Below, piece by piece: positions 45,170-53,882 of a stretch of 64,000 bases of DNA (within the stretch, counting starts at the first letter, position 1; each line of letters opens with the position of its first letter). Position numbers and translations under genes: made by a program. A model generated the notes under the pieces. That model saw nothing but the letters and a program-made list of their open reading frames with translations. It was not told where the DNA came from and made no database searches. Source of the DNA: Pedobacter jejuensis (GTDB taxonomy: Bacteria; Bacteroidota; Bacteroidia; Sphingobacteriales; Sphingobacteriaceae); contig NZ_RBEE01000001.1 in NCBI RefSeq assembly GCF_003725795.1, positions 87,802 through 151,801 of the forward strand. Reading direction: 5' to 3'.

Positions 45170-45523
45170 ATGAAAAAAACACTTCTCTTAACGACTGCGG
45201 TCGCATGCATTGGTTTTTCCAGCGCAAAAGCTCAAAATGTTAACAAAGTTAAGTTAACTGACATTACTACTCCATACATAGAAATTTCTGCTGACCGACA
45301 ATATTTTAGCCGAAAAACAGGAATAATTTTAGAATATGGGCAGAAAATCGAATATGAGGATGATGCATTAATTCGAGATGACAACGGAAAAAAGCTTGAA
45401 TTTAATTCTTTACTGGATTGTGCAAATAAAATGAAAAATTATGGATATGAAATTTTTCAGACTAGAGAAGTTCAAAATGGAAAGGACTCAAGCTACACAA
45501 AATACCTGCTAAAAAGAAAATAG
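45170..45523 (+). CDS. small secreted protein, unknown function
   Basis: A 117-residue protein with a signal peptide (KKTLLLTTAVACIGFSSAKA, cut before QNVN). The mature part is about 95 residues, charged, with strand-like segments (YIEISADRQYFSRKTGIILEYGQ) and a helix (EFNSLLDCANKMKNYGYEIFQTRE). It looks like a small alpha/beta domain with a C-terminal KRK. I do not recognise the family. No neighbour suggests a role. Confidence 0.7.
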   Translation: MKKTLLLTTAVACIGFSSAKAQNVNKVKLTDITTPYIEISADRQYFSRKTGIILEYGQKIEYEDDALIRDDNGKKLEFNSLLDCANKMKNYGYEIFQTREVQNGKDSSYTKYLLKRK

Positions 45524-45532
45524 CAGTGCTCA

Positions 45533-45605
45533 TTTCCCGCAGATATTCTCGTCACAATTCTTCTGTGAAAATCTGAAGTTTTTATCAACGACAATCTGCG
45601 GGAAA
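45533..45605. repeat. perfect 12-bp inverted repeat between convergent genes
   Basis: TTTCCCGCAGAT (45533-45544) is matched by ATCTGCGGGAAA (45594-45605) around a 49-base loop. The CCGCAGAT-type unit resembles the other palindromic repeats here and may also end transcription from both sides. Confidence 0.7.
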
Positions 45606-45615
45606 AACTAGAAGC

Positions 45616-46815
45616 CTAAATAAAATCCAAAGTATTAAACTTTTTATTTAATATATCAGCATTATTTACATCCAGCCACTTATCTAAAATGGTTCCATAA
45701 ACTTGTCTAAAATCCAATTGATATTTCAAATCGCCGGTATCTAAATCGCCAAGGTTTGGTGCTGCATTAAATATTCCTTGTTTTTTTAATCTGCCTCCGA
45801 AAATGAACATATTATTAGCGGTTCCATGGTCTGTTCCATTGCTTGCATTTTGCTCAACTCTCCTGCCAAACTCTGAGAATGTAACCACTAAAGTATCTTC
45901 TAGTTTATTATTTGTTTTAAGGTCTTTCAAAAAGGCAGCCATACCTTCGCTATATTGTTTCAGTAAATTTCCTTGCTGCTGAATTTGATTTACGTGTGTA
46001 TCAAAACCACTTAGTGAAACATAATAAACTCTAGTTTTTAAGCCTGAAGAAATGAATTTGGAAACCGTTTTCAGTTGATTTGCAAAACCAGATTGTGGGT
46101 AAACGGCTTTATTTTGATAAACCTTCGATGTGTTTTGAATATAGTTTGCTGATGATGATGTCTCAATCATGGTTTTATACAAATAACCCAAATTATCCTC
46201 ATCTAAATGTTCTTTATCATTTTGAAGCATTGCTTTAAAAAACGGATCATTTGTATTGCGATACAATGCTGCAGGGTCTTTCAACGCAATTCCTTTTTTA
46301 GTTTGTCCTTTCATCGCAAGTGAGAGCGAATCATCTACCTCAATTGCAGTATATGGATATTTACAGGTTTGACAGTTGCTATCCAGGTATCGGCCAATCC
46401 ATCCTGTGGATAAAAACTGGTTACTTTCACTACCTGTTTGCCAAATGTCCATCGAGCGGAAATGAGAACGATCTGGATTTGGATAGCCAACATCATTTAT
46501 AACGGTCATCCATCCTTGGTCATGAATTTCTTGCAATGCCGCCATGTTTGGATTTAAGCCTTGCATATCATTTAGCTTAATAATTTGCTCAGGCTTAATG
46601 GCAATGCCTTTTCTTTTTTGATAATAAATGTCATTGCCATAAGGAACAACAGTATTTAAACCATCGTTACCGCCAGAAAGCTGTACAACCACTAGATTTT
46701 TGTACAAACTTAATTCATCAAGCGCCATTGCTTCAAGCGGTTTCATAAAAGCAGGTACAAATAAAGAACCTGCCGCAACAAAACCTGTATTTCTTAAAAA
46801 ACTTCTTCTATCCAT
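45616..46815 (-). CDS. DUF1501-family secreted protein (Tat-type signal)
   Basis: A 399-residue protein. The N-terminus DRRSFLRNTGFVAAGSLFVP has the RRSFLR twin-arginine signal. LVVVQLSGGNDGLNTVVPYG, MDIWQTGSESNQFLSTGWIGRYLD, the FDTHVNQIQQQG block and TFSEFGRRVEQNASNGTDHGTANNMFIFG are the family motifs (alkaline-phosphatase-like fold). It is nearly always paired with a DUF1800 protein, and here follows one after about 75 bases. Substrate and role are not established; a periplasmic or surface enzyme is likely. Confidence 0.93.
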   Translation of the reverse strand: MDRRSFLRNTGFVAAGSLFVPAFMKPLEAMALDELSLYKNLVVVQLSGGNDGLNTVVPYGNDIYYQKRKGIAIKPEQIIKLNDMQGLNPNMAALQEIHDQGWMTVINDVGYPNPDRSHFRSMDIWQTGSESNQFLSTGWIGRYLDSNCQTCKYPYTAIEVDDSLSLAMKGQTKKGIALKDPAALYRNTNDPFFKAMLQNDKEHLDEDNLGYLYKTMIETSSSANYIQNTSKVYQNKAVYPQSGFANQLKTVSKFISSGLKTRVYYVSLSGFDTHVNQIQQQGNLLKQYSEGMAAFLKDLKTNNKLEDTLVVTFSEFGRRVEQNASNGTDHGTANNMFIFGGRLKKQGIFNAAPNLGDLDTGDLKYQLDFRQVYGTILDKWLDVNNADILNKKFNTLDFI

Positions 46816-46889
46816 CTTTTTATGTATTTGATTGAAGGGACATTTAGTCTAAAAACCAATTATCCTTCTAATGGTATATTAATAATTAA

Positions 46890-48332
46890 CTAACAAAGTT
46901 GATATTCGGGCATACTGGTTAACTCAACCGATGTGCTTTTTAAACCTTTATTGTCACCAATCATACCCTTTATTTTTTCATTTAGCTTTGGCTGAAGTAA
47001 AAATTCGGCAAGTTCAACTGGCTTAATTCCCTTTGGTAGTGTGCTTAAAAATTTAGGCCAGTCTGCTTTTGCATCTACATAAGATTTTGGTTTAATTTTG
47101 GTGTTTGCATTAACGGTAGCTATTCTGCTTTGTGCAATTACAGCTTCATCTTCCGGGTCTGCCTTTCCGCTAAAATCAATCTCGCCATCATTCAAAACCA
47201 AAGATGGAATGCGCATTCTTAACATTAACGAAGAGCTATCAATCCAGCTTTGTCCGCCCGGCCAACCCGCTACATTTGGCGGATTAAATAAATATTGACC
47301 CAAACTACTTTGCAGCTGAATTAATACTTGAGGCTTGTTGTAAGTGACATAAAATTCTCGGCTTAAACCAACTAAAAACTCGGCTGGCGATTTAATTTTT
47401 GAACCTATATTTTCGGGACTATAAAACCAATCGGATGTAAACATTTTTTTCATTAACTCAGCAATATTGTATTTTGAGTTAAAAAAATGATTTGCTAGTT
47501 CTTTAATATGCGTTTCATTTGGGTTATCGTTTACAAAAAATTTATACACCTTTCGCGATATAAATTCCGCAGTTTCAGGCTTATCCAAAATGATATCAAT
47601 AATATTTTCTCCATCAAAATTGCCTGTTTTTCCAAAGAACGTTTTTGTTCCCGCATCATGCAAATTTGGTCGAAAAATAAATGAGCCATCTTTATCATAC
47701 ATCCATCCGGTAAATGAGCGGGCTGATTCTTTAATGTCCTGTTCCGAATAATTTCCTCGGCCTAAGGTGAACAATTCCATCAGCTCCCGAGCGAAATTTT
47801 CGTTTGGTTTCCCTTTTCTATTTTGCTGGTTATTTAAATATTGCAGCATTGCCGGAGATTTTGAAACTTCAACCAACAAAGTTTTGAAACTGCCTAAAGC
47901 ATTGTTTCTTTGAATGTTGTTGAGTTGTTGTGCAAACATTGGGTTATTGCTTCTGCAAGCAAAATGTCCATGCCAAAACAAGGTCATCTTTTCGAGTAGT
48001 GGATGCTCGGTATTAATCATTTTTTCTACCCAAGCGATATTTAAATCGCGGCTTTTCTCATTCTGCATGCTAACAATTTCCTGACGCTGCTTTTTTTCTT
48101 CATCCGTTAAATCTTTCTTTGCATACAAGCCTGCCTGCATCAATAATTGTTGCTTAGAGGCAACACTATCTATAAGCGTAATTTCATCGTTTTGCTTAGG
48201 TTCTTTAAATAAACCATCAACAACTTTATTTAAGTTTTTACGACTAAGTTTATGTAAATCGTTATAAGAAATACCAAAGCCAGCACGGTTGTAAAGATGT
48301 TTTACTTTGTAGAAATTATCGTTAGCACTCAT
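46890..48332 (-). CDS. DUF1800-family protein
   Basis: A 480-residue protein without a clear signal peptide, partner of the following DUF1501 gene. Family motifs: VKHLYNRAGFGISYNDL at the start, EKMTLFWHGHFACRSN, NENFARELMELFTLGRGNYSEQDIKESARSFTGW, RKVYKFFVN and NPPNVAGWPGGQSWIDSS. The pair is widespread in Bacteroidota, Planctomycetota and Acidobacteriota; the biochemical role is unknown. The two genes form one minus-strand operon, and the start at 48332 is close to the divergent aat gene. Confidence 0.92.
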   Translation of the reverse strand: MSANDNFYKVKHLYNRAGFGISYNDLHKLSRKNLNKVVDGLFKEPKQNDEITLIDSVASKQQLLMQAGLYAKKDLTDEEKKQRQEIVSMQNEKSRDLNIAWVEKMINTEHPLLEKMTLFWHGHFACRSNNPMFAQQLNNIQRNNALGSFKTLLVEVSKSPAMLQYLNNQQNRKGKPNENFARELMELFTLGRGNYSEQDIKESARSFTGWMYDKDGSFIFRPNLHDAGTKTFFGKTGNFDGENIIDIILDKPETAEFISRKVYKFFVNDNPNETHIKELANHFFNSKYNIAELMKKMFTSDWFYSPENIGSKIKSPAEFLVGLSREFYVTYNKPQVLIQLQSSLGQYLFNPPNVAGWPGGQSWIDSSSLMLRMRIPSLVLNDGEIDFSGKADPEDEAVIAQSRIATVNANTKIKPKSYVDAKADWPKFLSTLPKGIKPVELAEFLLQPKLNEKIKGMIGDNKGLKSTSVELTSMPEYQLC

Positions 48333-48394
48333 AATGATGATTTTAGTAGTATGACTTATTTTAAACGCCGTGGTTTAATCTTTGTTACAATTAG

Positions 48395-48402
48395 TACTTT
48401 TG
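48395..48402 (+). promoter_or_regulatory. TAnnTTTG motif directly before aat (TACTTTTG)
   Basis: An exact TAnnTTTG ends only three bases before the aat ATG at 48406. If it is used, the message would begin at or even after the start codon, so either it is chance or a later start codon is used. Confidence 0.25.
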
Positions 48403-48405
48403 GTG

Positions 48406-49044
48406 ATGTTTTTTCAACTGCCTGATAATGAACTCAGCTTTCCAAATCCTGCATTGGCAGAAGAAGATGGTTTACTTGCCGTGGGTGGAGATTTGAGCTT
48501 GGAAAGATTGCTTTTGGCATATTCTAACGGGATATTTCCCTGGTTCAGCGAAGGCGATCCAATTCTTTGGTATGCGCCTCATCAGCGATGTGTAATTTAT
48601 CCAGATAAAATTAAAATAAGCAAAAGCATGAGGAAGGTAATCAACTCTGGAATGCTCGTTGTTACCAATAATACAGCTTTTGCAGAGGTGATAAAAAATT
48701 GTGCTTCGACGCCACGAGTGGGGCAAGACGGAACTTGGATTACGAACGAAATGCAAGAGGCTTATATAAATTTGCACCAAAATGGTTTTGCCCATAGTGT
48801 TGAAGTTTGGCTTAATGAAAAACTTGTTGGTGGTTTATATGGCTTGAAAATAAATGGTGTTTTCTGTGGCGAAAGTATGTTTAGCCACGTTAGTAATGCA
48901 TCTAAAGTTGCTTTAATTTATTTAAGTAAATCAGGCGTAGATTTGATTGATTGCCAAATCTCTAACGATCATTTATTAAGTCTTGGTGCTGAAATGATTA
49001 GCCGGGAAGCTTATTTGAAAATTCTTCAAGCAGAATCTGATTAA
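48406..49044 (+). CDS. aat: leucyl/phenylalanyl-tRNA-protein transferase
   Basis: It transfers Leu or Phe from tRNA to N-terminal Lys/Arg of proteins, marking them for ClpAPS degradation (N-end rule). I use ATG 48406 (FFQLPDNELSFPNPALAEEDGLLAVGGDLS, the usual N-terminus), giving 212 residues; upstream codons LQLVLLV are not family-like. YSNGIFPWFSEGDPILWYAPHQRCVIYP, TWITNEMQEAYINLHQNGFAHSVEVW, LVGGLYGLKINGVFCGESMFS and the final DCQISNDHLLSLGAEMISREAYL are all typical. Confidence 0.95.
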   Translation: MFFQLPDNELSFPNPALAEEDGLLAVGGDLSLERLLLAYSNGIFPWFSEGDPILWYAPHQRCVIYPDKIKISKSMRKVINSGMLVVTNNTAFAEVIKNCASTPRVGQDGTWITNEMQEAYINLHQNGFAHSVEVWLNEKLVGGLYGLKINGVFCGESMFSHVSNASKVALIYLSKSGVDLIDCQISNDHLLSLGAEMISREAYLKILQAESD

Positions 49045-49057
49045 GAAATTAGGCGTA

Positions 49058-49092
49058 AAAAAACCTGCAATATTTAGCATTGCAGGTTTTTT
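49058..49092. terminator. bidirectional Rho-independent terminator
   Basis: A perfect 14-bp stem (49058-49071 with 49079-49092) flanked by A-run and T-run lies between the converging aat and DUF1080 genes. Confidence 0.92.
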
Positions 49093-49107
49093 GTGTTTTA
49101 AATTAGA

Positions 49108-49890
49108 TTATAATTCTCTAACCCAAATATTTCTAAAACTTATAGCCGGACTTGGGTCACCGTGATCTTGTAATTTAATAGAAGCAGGACCATATTTCTT
49201 ATATTGTGGTGCTCCAATATATCTGGTTTCACCTTTTAAAACAAGTCCGTTTTGCAGCAAAACGCCATTTAGAAATAAAGTAACACTTGCTGGTTTTAAT
49301 AAAGTTCCATCTTCATTAAAACGAGGTGCATTCCAAATAATATCATAATATTGCCACTCGCCTGGTTTTTTATTGGCATTGGCTAATGGTATTGCTTGTT
49401 TGTAAACGCTACCAGTTTGCCCGTTAACGTATGTTTTATTGTTGTAGGAATCCATAATTTGGATTTCATAACCTTCATCTCCACCACCAGTTGATGCTAG
49501 AAATACACCACTATTACCACGTGCTTGTCCTTCACCAGTGATATTTGTTGGAATTTTCCACTCCATGTGTAACTGGTAATCAGTGAACTTTTTATTAGTT
49601 TCTATGTTACCAGTCCCTTTTTTTACCGTAAAAAAACCGTCATCAACTGTCCATGCAGCCGGTTTAGTTGGGTCTTTTACAGAATGCCAAGCATCCAAAT
49701 TTCTACCATTAAATAACACAATAGCATCAGAAGGTGCTTCTTGAGGTAAGTTTCCGGGTGTTACAATTTTCGGTATCGGTGCCCAAACTTCGGTAGTTTT
49801 TGGATCTTTTGCCGGATCGATTTTTTTATCCTGTGCCATTGCCTGCAATGAAAAAAATGCCGGGATAAATAATAATGCGTATTTGCTCAT
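49108..49890 (-). CDS. DUF1080 (3-keto-disaccharide hydrolase-like) secreted protein
   Basis: A 260-residue secreted protein (signal SKYALLFIPAFFSLQAMA). The DUF1080 domain is a concanavalin-like jelly roll: IVLFNGRNLDAWHSV, WTVDDGFFTVKKGTGNIETNKKFTDYQLHMEWKIP, GNSGVFLAS, YEIQIMDSYNN, GEWQYYDIIWNAPRF, VTLFLNGVLLQNG and the final IKLQDHGDPSPAISFRNIWVREL. Members hydrolyse 3-keto-glucosides or bind sugars. It stands alone here. Confidence 0.92.
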   Translation of the reverse strand: MSKYALLFIPAFFSLQAMAQDKKIDPAKDPKTTEVWAPIPKIVTPGNLPQEAPSDAIVLFNGRNLDAWHSVKDPTKPAAWTVDDGFFTVKKGTGNIETNKKFTDYQLHMEWKIPTNITGEGQARGNSGVFLASTGGGDEGYEIQIMDSYNNKTYVNGQTGSVYKQAIPLANANKKPGEWQYYDIIWNAPRFNEDGTLLKPASVTLFLNGVLLQNGLVLKGETRYIGAPQYKKYGPASIKLQDHGDPSPAISFRNIWVREL

Positions 49891-49953
49891 AATTAAAGAT
49901 TAACATTTAAAGTTAACCGATTTATTAGTAAACTAAAATATAGTGAGCAATTT

Positions 49954-50271
49954 TTATGCAAGGTCATCAACCACATACGTTTCTGTTACTACAACTTCGT
50001 CTGGTATTAAACCTTCTTCCTCTTGTTGAGATAAATCGCGAACAGGACAATAACCAGTAATTCCTCTATATAATAAGCCAGCACCAATTGCTGCACCAGT
50101 TAAACCAATTACCGGATGCGAAAATAATCCTGTTATGCCTTTATACAATAGATAAGTACCTGCAGCGCCAGAAAGCCAACGTTCAGAGCGACTAACATTT
50201 TGATATAGCTCTGGATATTTCCAAGCTTCTTTTACGTTGTGTATTGTGTTGTTTAAATCTTCGTTTGTCAT
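49954..50271 (-). CDS. YgaP-type membrane protein (DUF2892)
   Basis: A 105-residue protein with two short hydrophobic hairpins (AAGTYLLYKGITGLF, IGLTGAAIGAGLLYRGITGYCPV), the DUF2892 inner-membrane unit of rhodanese YgaP. The GITGYCPV ending of the helix pair carries the conserved cysteine. The soluble N- and C-terminal tails are acidic. There is no rhodanese domain here. The function is unknown. Confidence 0.8.
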   Translation of the reverse strand: MTNEDLNNTIHNVKEAWKYPELYQNVSRSERWLSGAAGTYLLYKGITGLFSHPVIGLTGAAIGAGLLYRGITGYCPVRDLSQQEEEGLIPDEVVVTETYVVDDLA

Positions 50272-50757
50272 GATAGTAATCTTTATTTAATAGTATAACA
50301 GATTAAAAGTAAATGAGTTTTACGTTAATTAAAAAGTTTTGAAGTTATTGATGGGAAATGTTTTGCCACTGGAATAGTAATCTTTTCTTAAATACTAAAT
50401 ATTAATTTCTTTTTGCCACAGAAGCACAGATTTTCACGGAGTTCGTAATTGAACAAACTATTAACCTCAGATAGAAATGAACTACAAAATAACCCTTTTA
50501 TATTATTATTAAATTTCAAACCTGGATGTTATTGATTTAATAGGGAGTACTTCATTATGTGTAAATTGCCTCTTCACAAAGATAATTCTTTGAAAATCTG
50601 TGCTTCTGTGGGAATTTATTTTGAGTGTTAAATGGATTTAATTTCTGTAAAAATCTGTGCTTCTGTGGCAGCTCTTTTTAGCATTTTACTAAAAATATTT
50701 AATTTCTGTGGCAAACTTTTTTCGATGTAAATAACAAATTATTTACATCACACCAAC
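50272..50757. repeat. gene-free interval with CACAGAAGCACAG repeats
   Basis: No gene is seen. TTTTGCCACAGAAGCACAGA occurs forward at 50411-50430, and its inverse (AAATCTGTGCTTCTGTGG) at about 50594-50611 and 50651-50668, with a short form at 50703-50715. The forward and inverse units could fold on each other. The rest is A/T-rich with no visible signal. Confidence 0.8.
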
Positions 50758-53649
50758 TTACCTCAAAATATCTCTTATATCATCCTTACTTAAGGATTTA
50801 AAGAAACTTTCTTCTGTGGTGATTAAAGAATTTGCAAGTGATTTTTTTCTATTCTGCAGTGCAAGAATTTTTTCTTCAACGGTATCTTTGGCAATAAACT
50901 TATAAATAAAAACCTTTTTATCCTGCCCTATGCGATGCGTTCTGTCAATCGCTTGTTGCTCTACTGCAGGATTCCACCATGGATCTAAAATAAAAACATA
51001 ATCAGCTTGTGTAAGGTTTAAACCAACACCACCTGCTTTTATCGAAATTAAAAAAACCTTTAAATTTTCGTTCTGCTGAAACTCAGAAACGATTTCACCA
51101 CGATTTCTAGTTGAACCATCTAAATACGCAAAAGGAATATGTTCTGCTTCAAAATGCTTTTTGAAAATATCGAGGTGCTTAACAAATTGCGAAAATACCA
51201 ACACTTTATGTCCGCCTTTTAAAACGTTATCTAGTGTATGAATTACGTTTTCGAATTTACCTGAATCGGACATGTAACTTCCATCAATCATCACCGGATG
51301 GTTGGCCAATTGGCGTAAAGCCGTTAAGCCCTGTAATAACTGAACTTGTTTTTGCTTAAAAGTTCCATCATCCATGCTTTGAAGTAGATCGTTTCGATAG
51401 GCAGACTTTGTTTTCTCATAGTAAGCCGCCTGGTCTTCGCTCATGTCGCAATAAATTACCTGCTCTGTTTTTGGCGGTAATTCGGCTGCAACCTGCTCTT
51501 TCGTTCGTCTAAGTACAAAGGGTTTTATAATGGATTGAAGTTTTCTAGCTTTATCCTCATCTTTTTTCTTCTCAATGGCTTGTACGTATTCTTCGTAAAA
51601 GAACGCTTGTGTACCTAATAAGCCCGGGTTCAAGAATGTAAGTTGCGACCATAAATCGCCTACAGAATTTTCAACCGGCGTACCACTCAATATTAGTCGG
51701 TGTCTTGATTTTAAGCTTCTAACTGCTTTAAAAGATTTTGATGCAGGATTTTTTATGTTCTGGCTTTCATCAAGAATAACATAGTTGAAATAGAAATTTT
51801 TTAAATCATCAACATCTACCCGGGTAACACCATAAGTTGTGATAACAATGTCGTAGTTGGCAAAATTTGCCACATCTTTATTCCTGTTGGTACCTGTGTG
51901 TGCTAAAATTTTAAGCTTTGGCGTAAACTTTTTTGCCTCCGTTAACCAGTTATAAATTAACGATGTTGGCATTATAATTAACGATGTAGTTTGGGTAGCA
52001 GCAAGTTGATCGTCTTCTTTAACTTTTTGCAACATAGCCAGCGTTTGAATGGTTTTACCCAAACCCATATCATCTGCCAAGCAGCCACCAAAGTTATATT
52101 CTCTTAAAAAGCTAAACCAATTATAACCTGCTTTTTGATAATCGCGTAAGTTGCCTTTAAAATGAACAGGCATTTGTGTATCGGCAATATCCTCAAAATC
52201 ATTCAGGCGTTGAAGCTTGCGCTCTAAAGTCACATTTGCTAAACTATCTTCGGCTAAATCATTAATTAAGCCGATGTGGTGTTTCTTCAGTTTTAGGTTT
52301 TTGCCGGCTTCTGCTAAACTAAATAAACTACCGTATTGTGTAAACCATTTATCAGGAATGATGGCCACCTCGCCATCTGGAAGCATAAATTCTCTGCGTT
52401 TATGCAGTATATGTTGTTTTAAAGAAAGAAATGGAATTTGATAATTTCCAAACCAAACCACGGCATTAATATCAAACCAATCATTACTTTCTTTAACTTC
52501 TAAATCAATTTTGCTGGCACCAAAAACAAAGCGTTTCTGGCCAGTGGCTTGTTCGATTTCAAAACCCGAAGCTTCCAAAATTTCAATGTGTTCATTAACC
52601 CAATTTATTGCTGCATAGCTTGGATTTTCTTCTGCGGCTAAAACTTCGAGGTTACTAAATAGAGCACTCGCTTTTTTAAGTCCGAGAGATAACAAAAGAT
52701 TTAATTGCTTTTTCTCCCATTCTGCTGAACGTTTTATACGGTGAAAAATGTAATTGTCGTCTTTATTTTCCAATCGGACGGTAACTTTATGCGCATTTTC
52801 TAACGGGAAAACGTACTCCCCATACTTAAAATAAAGCTGTATTTGTGATAAGCCTCCATCAACATAAAAAATCTTTAATACCGGAATTGCTTCATATTGT
52901 TCGGTTTTAATTTCAAAACCTTCAGCATAGACGTGGTGTTTTTCTATTAATGGAGCGACAAACTTTTCGAAATAAGTTGCCTCTGTTGATTTTGGAATAG
53001 CAATGTATCTTTTGGCTAAAAATGGTTGCAGTTTTTTACCTTCAATATCCTGGTCGAAAAAGTATAAAACATCGTTTAATAACAGCCAGGCTGGTTTATT
53101 GCTGATAATTTGCGCTTCTTTAAACATAAATTCGATGCGCAAATTTTGATACTTGATGGTAGGGAAATAGCGGGTTTCTGTTTCGTTTCTGCGAAAATGG
53201 AATAGGATAGATGCTGGTTCAGAAGCAAGTTCTATTTTCCGCTCTACCGGCCAACCATCTTTATCCATTAAATATAGCTCGTCCTTAACTTTTAAAATTT
53301 CTAAAGCTTCTGCTAGTTTTTTTTCAATTTTCGGACGAACACTTTCATAAAATTTTACGTCGAAAACTTTTGTAAAAAATTCTGTTGGTCTGATTAGTTT
53401 TTTATAGTGTTTTTTGATGAGTGAATCTTGTTCAATATCATCTAAAATTTTAATTAGTTTATAATCCGTTTCGCTTAAACAGGCATTAAATTCTTCGGCG
53501 GTGTGCGTAAAAATTCTTTGATAAGTAAAAGAGAAATCGCCTTGAGGATTAAGTTGAACTACGTGAGGTTCAATTAAATAGCCCAAATACTCATGCTTGC
53601 ACAAAGAGTAAACAACTTTACAGTTTTTAGAGCTATCGACGCGTAACAT
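50758..53649 (-). CDS. SNF2-family DEAD/DEAH-box helicase
   Basis: About 963 residues from ATG 53649 (LRVDSSKNCKVVYSL); the frame opens at TTG 53673. The first 480 residues are a SNF2-associated N-terminal region typical of Bacteroidota homologues. The ATPase core has CLADDMGLGKTIQTLA (Walker A), VILDESQNIKN (DExx box), LILSGTPVEN, VFSQFVKHLDIF, LISIKAGGVGLNLTQADYVFILDPWWNPAVEQQAIDRTHRIGQ. It is an SWI2/SNF2 translocase on DNA or RNA, with unknown target. It is monocistronic. Confidence 0.94.
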   Translation of the reverse strand: MLRVDSSKNCKVVYSLCKHEYLGYLIEPHVVQLNPQGDFSFTYQRIFTHTAEEFNACLSETDYKLIKILDDIEQDSLIKKHYKKLIRPTEFFTKVFDVKFYESVRPKIEKKLAEALEILKVKDELYLMDKDGWPVERKIELASEPASILFHFRRNETETRYFPTIKYQNLRIEFMFKEAQIISNKPAWLLLNDVLYFFDQDIEGKKLQPFLAKRYIAIPKSTEATYFEKFVAPLIEKHHVYAEGFEIKTEQYEAIPVLKIFYVDGGLSQIQLYFKYGEYVFPLENAHKVTVRLENKDDNYIFHRIKRSAEWEKKQLNLLLSLGLKKASALFSNLEVLAAEENPSYAAINWVNEHIEILEASGFEIEQATGQKRFVFGASKIDLEVKESNDWFDINAVVWFGNYQIPFLSLKQHILHKRREFMLPDGEVAIIPDKWFTQYGSLFSLAEAGKNLKLKKHHIGLINDLAEDSLANVTLERKLQRLNDFEDIADTQMPVHFKGNLRDYQKAGYNWFSFLREYNFGGCLADDMGLGKTIQTLAMLQKVKEDDQLAATQTTSLIIMPTSLIYNWLTEAKKFTPKLKILAHTGTNRNKDVANFANYDIVITTYGVTRVDVDDLKNFYFNYVILDESQNIKNPASKSFKAVRSLKSRHRLILSGTPVENSVGDLWSQLTFLNPGLLGTQAFFYEEYVQAIEKKKDEDKARKLQSIIKPFVLRRTKEQVAAELPPKTEQVIYCDMSEDQAAYYEKTKSAYRNDLLQSMDDGTFKQKQVQLLQGLTALRQLANHPVMIDGSYMSDSGKFENVIHTLDNVLKGGHKVLVFSQFVKHLDIFKKHFEAEHIPFAYLDGSTRNRGEIVSEFQQNENLKVFLISIKAGGVGLNLTQADYVFILDPWWNPAVEQQAIDRTHRIGQDKKVFIYKFIAKDTVEEKILALQNRKKSLANSLITTEESFFKSLSKDDIRDILR

Positions 53650-53771
53650 TGTTTGATTTAAAATTTTTTGCAAGCTACCCGCTCGAAAAACTTTAAACTT
53701 ACACTATTTTAATGTGACATCAAAAAATTAGGTAAAATAGCATCGAAAAGTGGAAGTTTTCAGCCTATAAA

Positions 53772-53855
53772 CTTTTACTAATTTTTTAGTAAAAGAAGCT
53801 ATAACGAATACCAAAACGAAACAAAGCCTATAAATTTATGATTTATAGGCTTTGT
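53772..53855 (-). terminator. terminator region of the efflux operon
   Basis: Two perfect hairpins follow the NodT-type gene. ACAAAGCCTATAAAT (53821-53835) pairs with 53841-53855, and CTTTTACTAA (53772-53781) pairs with TTAGTAAAAG (53786-53795). The first lies 28 bases after the operon's last stop (53883, read on the minus strand). T-runs are short, so termination strength is uncertain. Confidence 0.6.
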
Positions 53856-53882
53856 TATTTCGTTTGTGTTAATTGAAAATCC

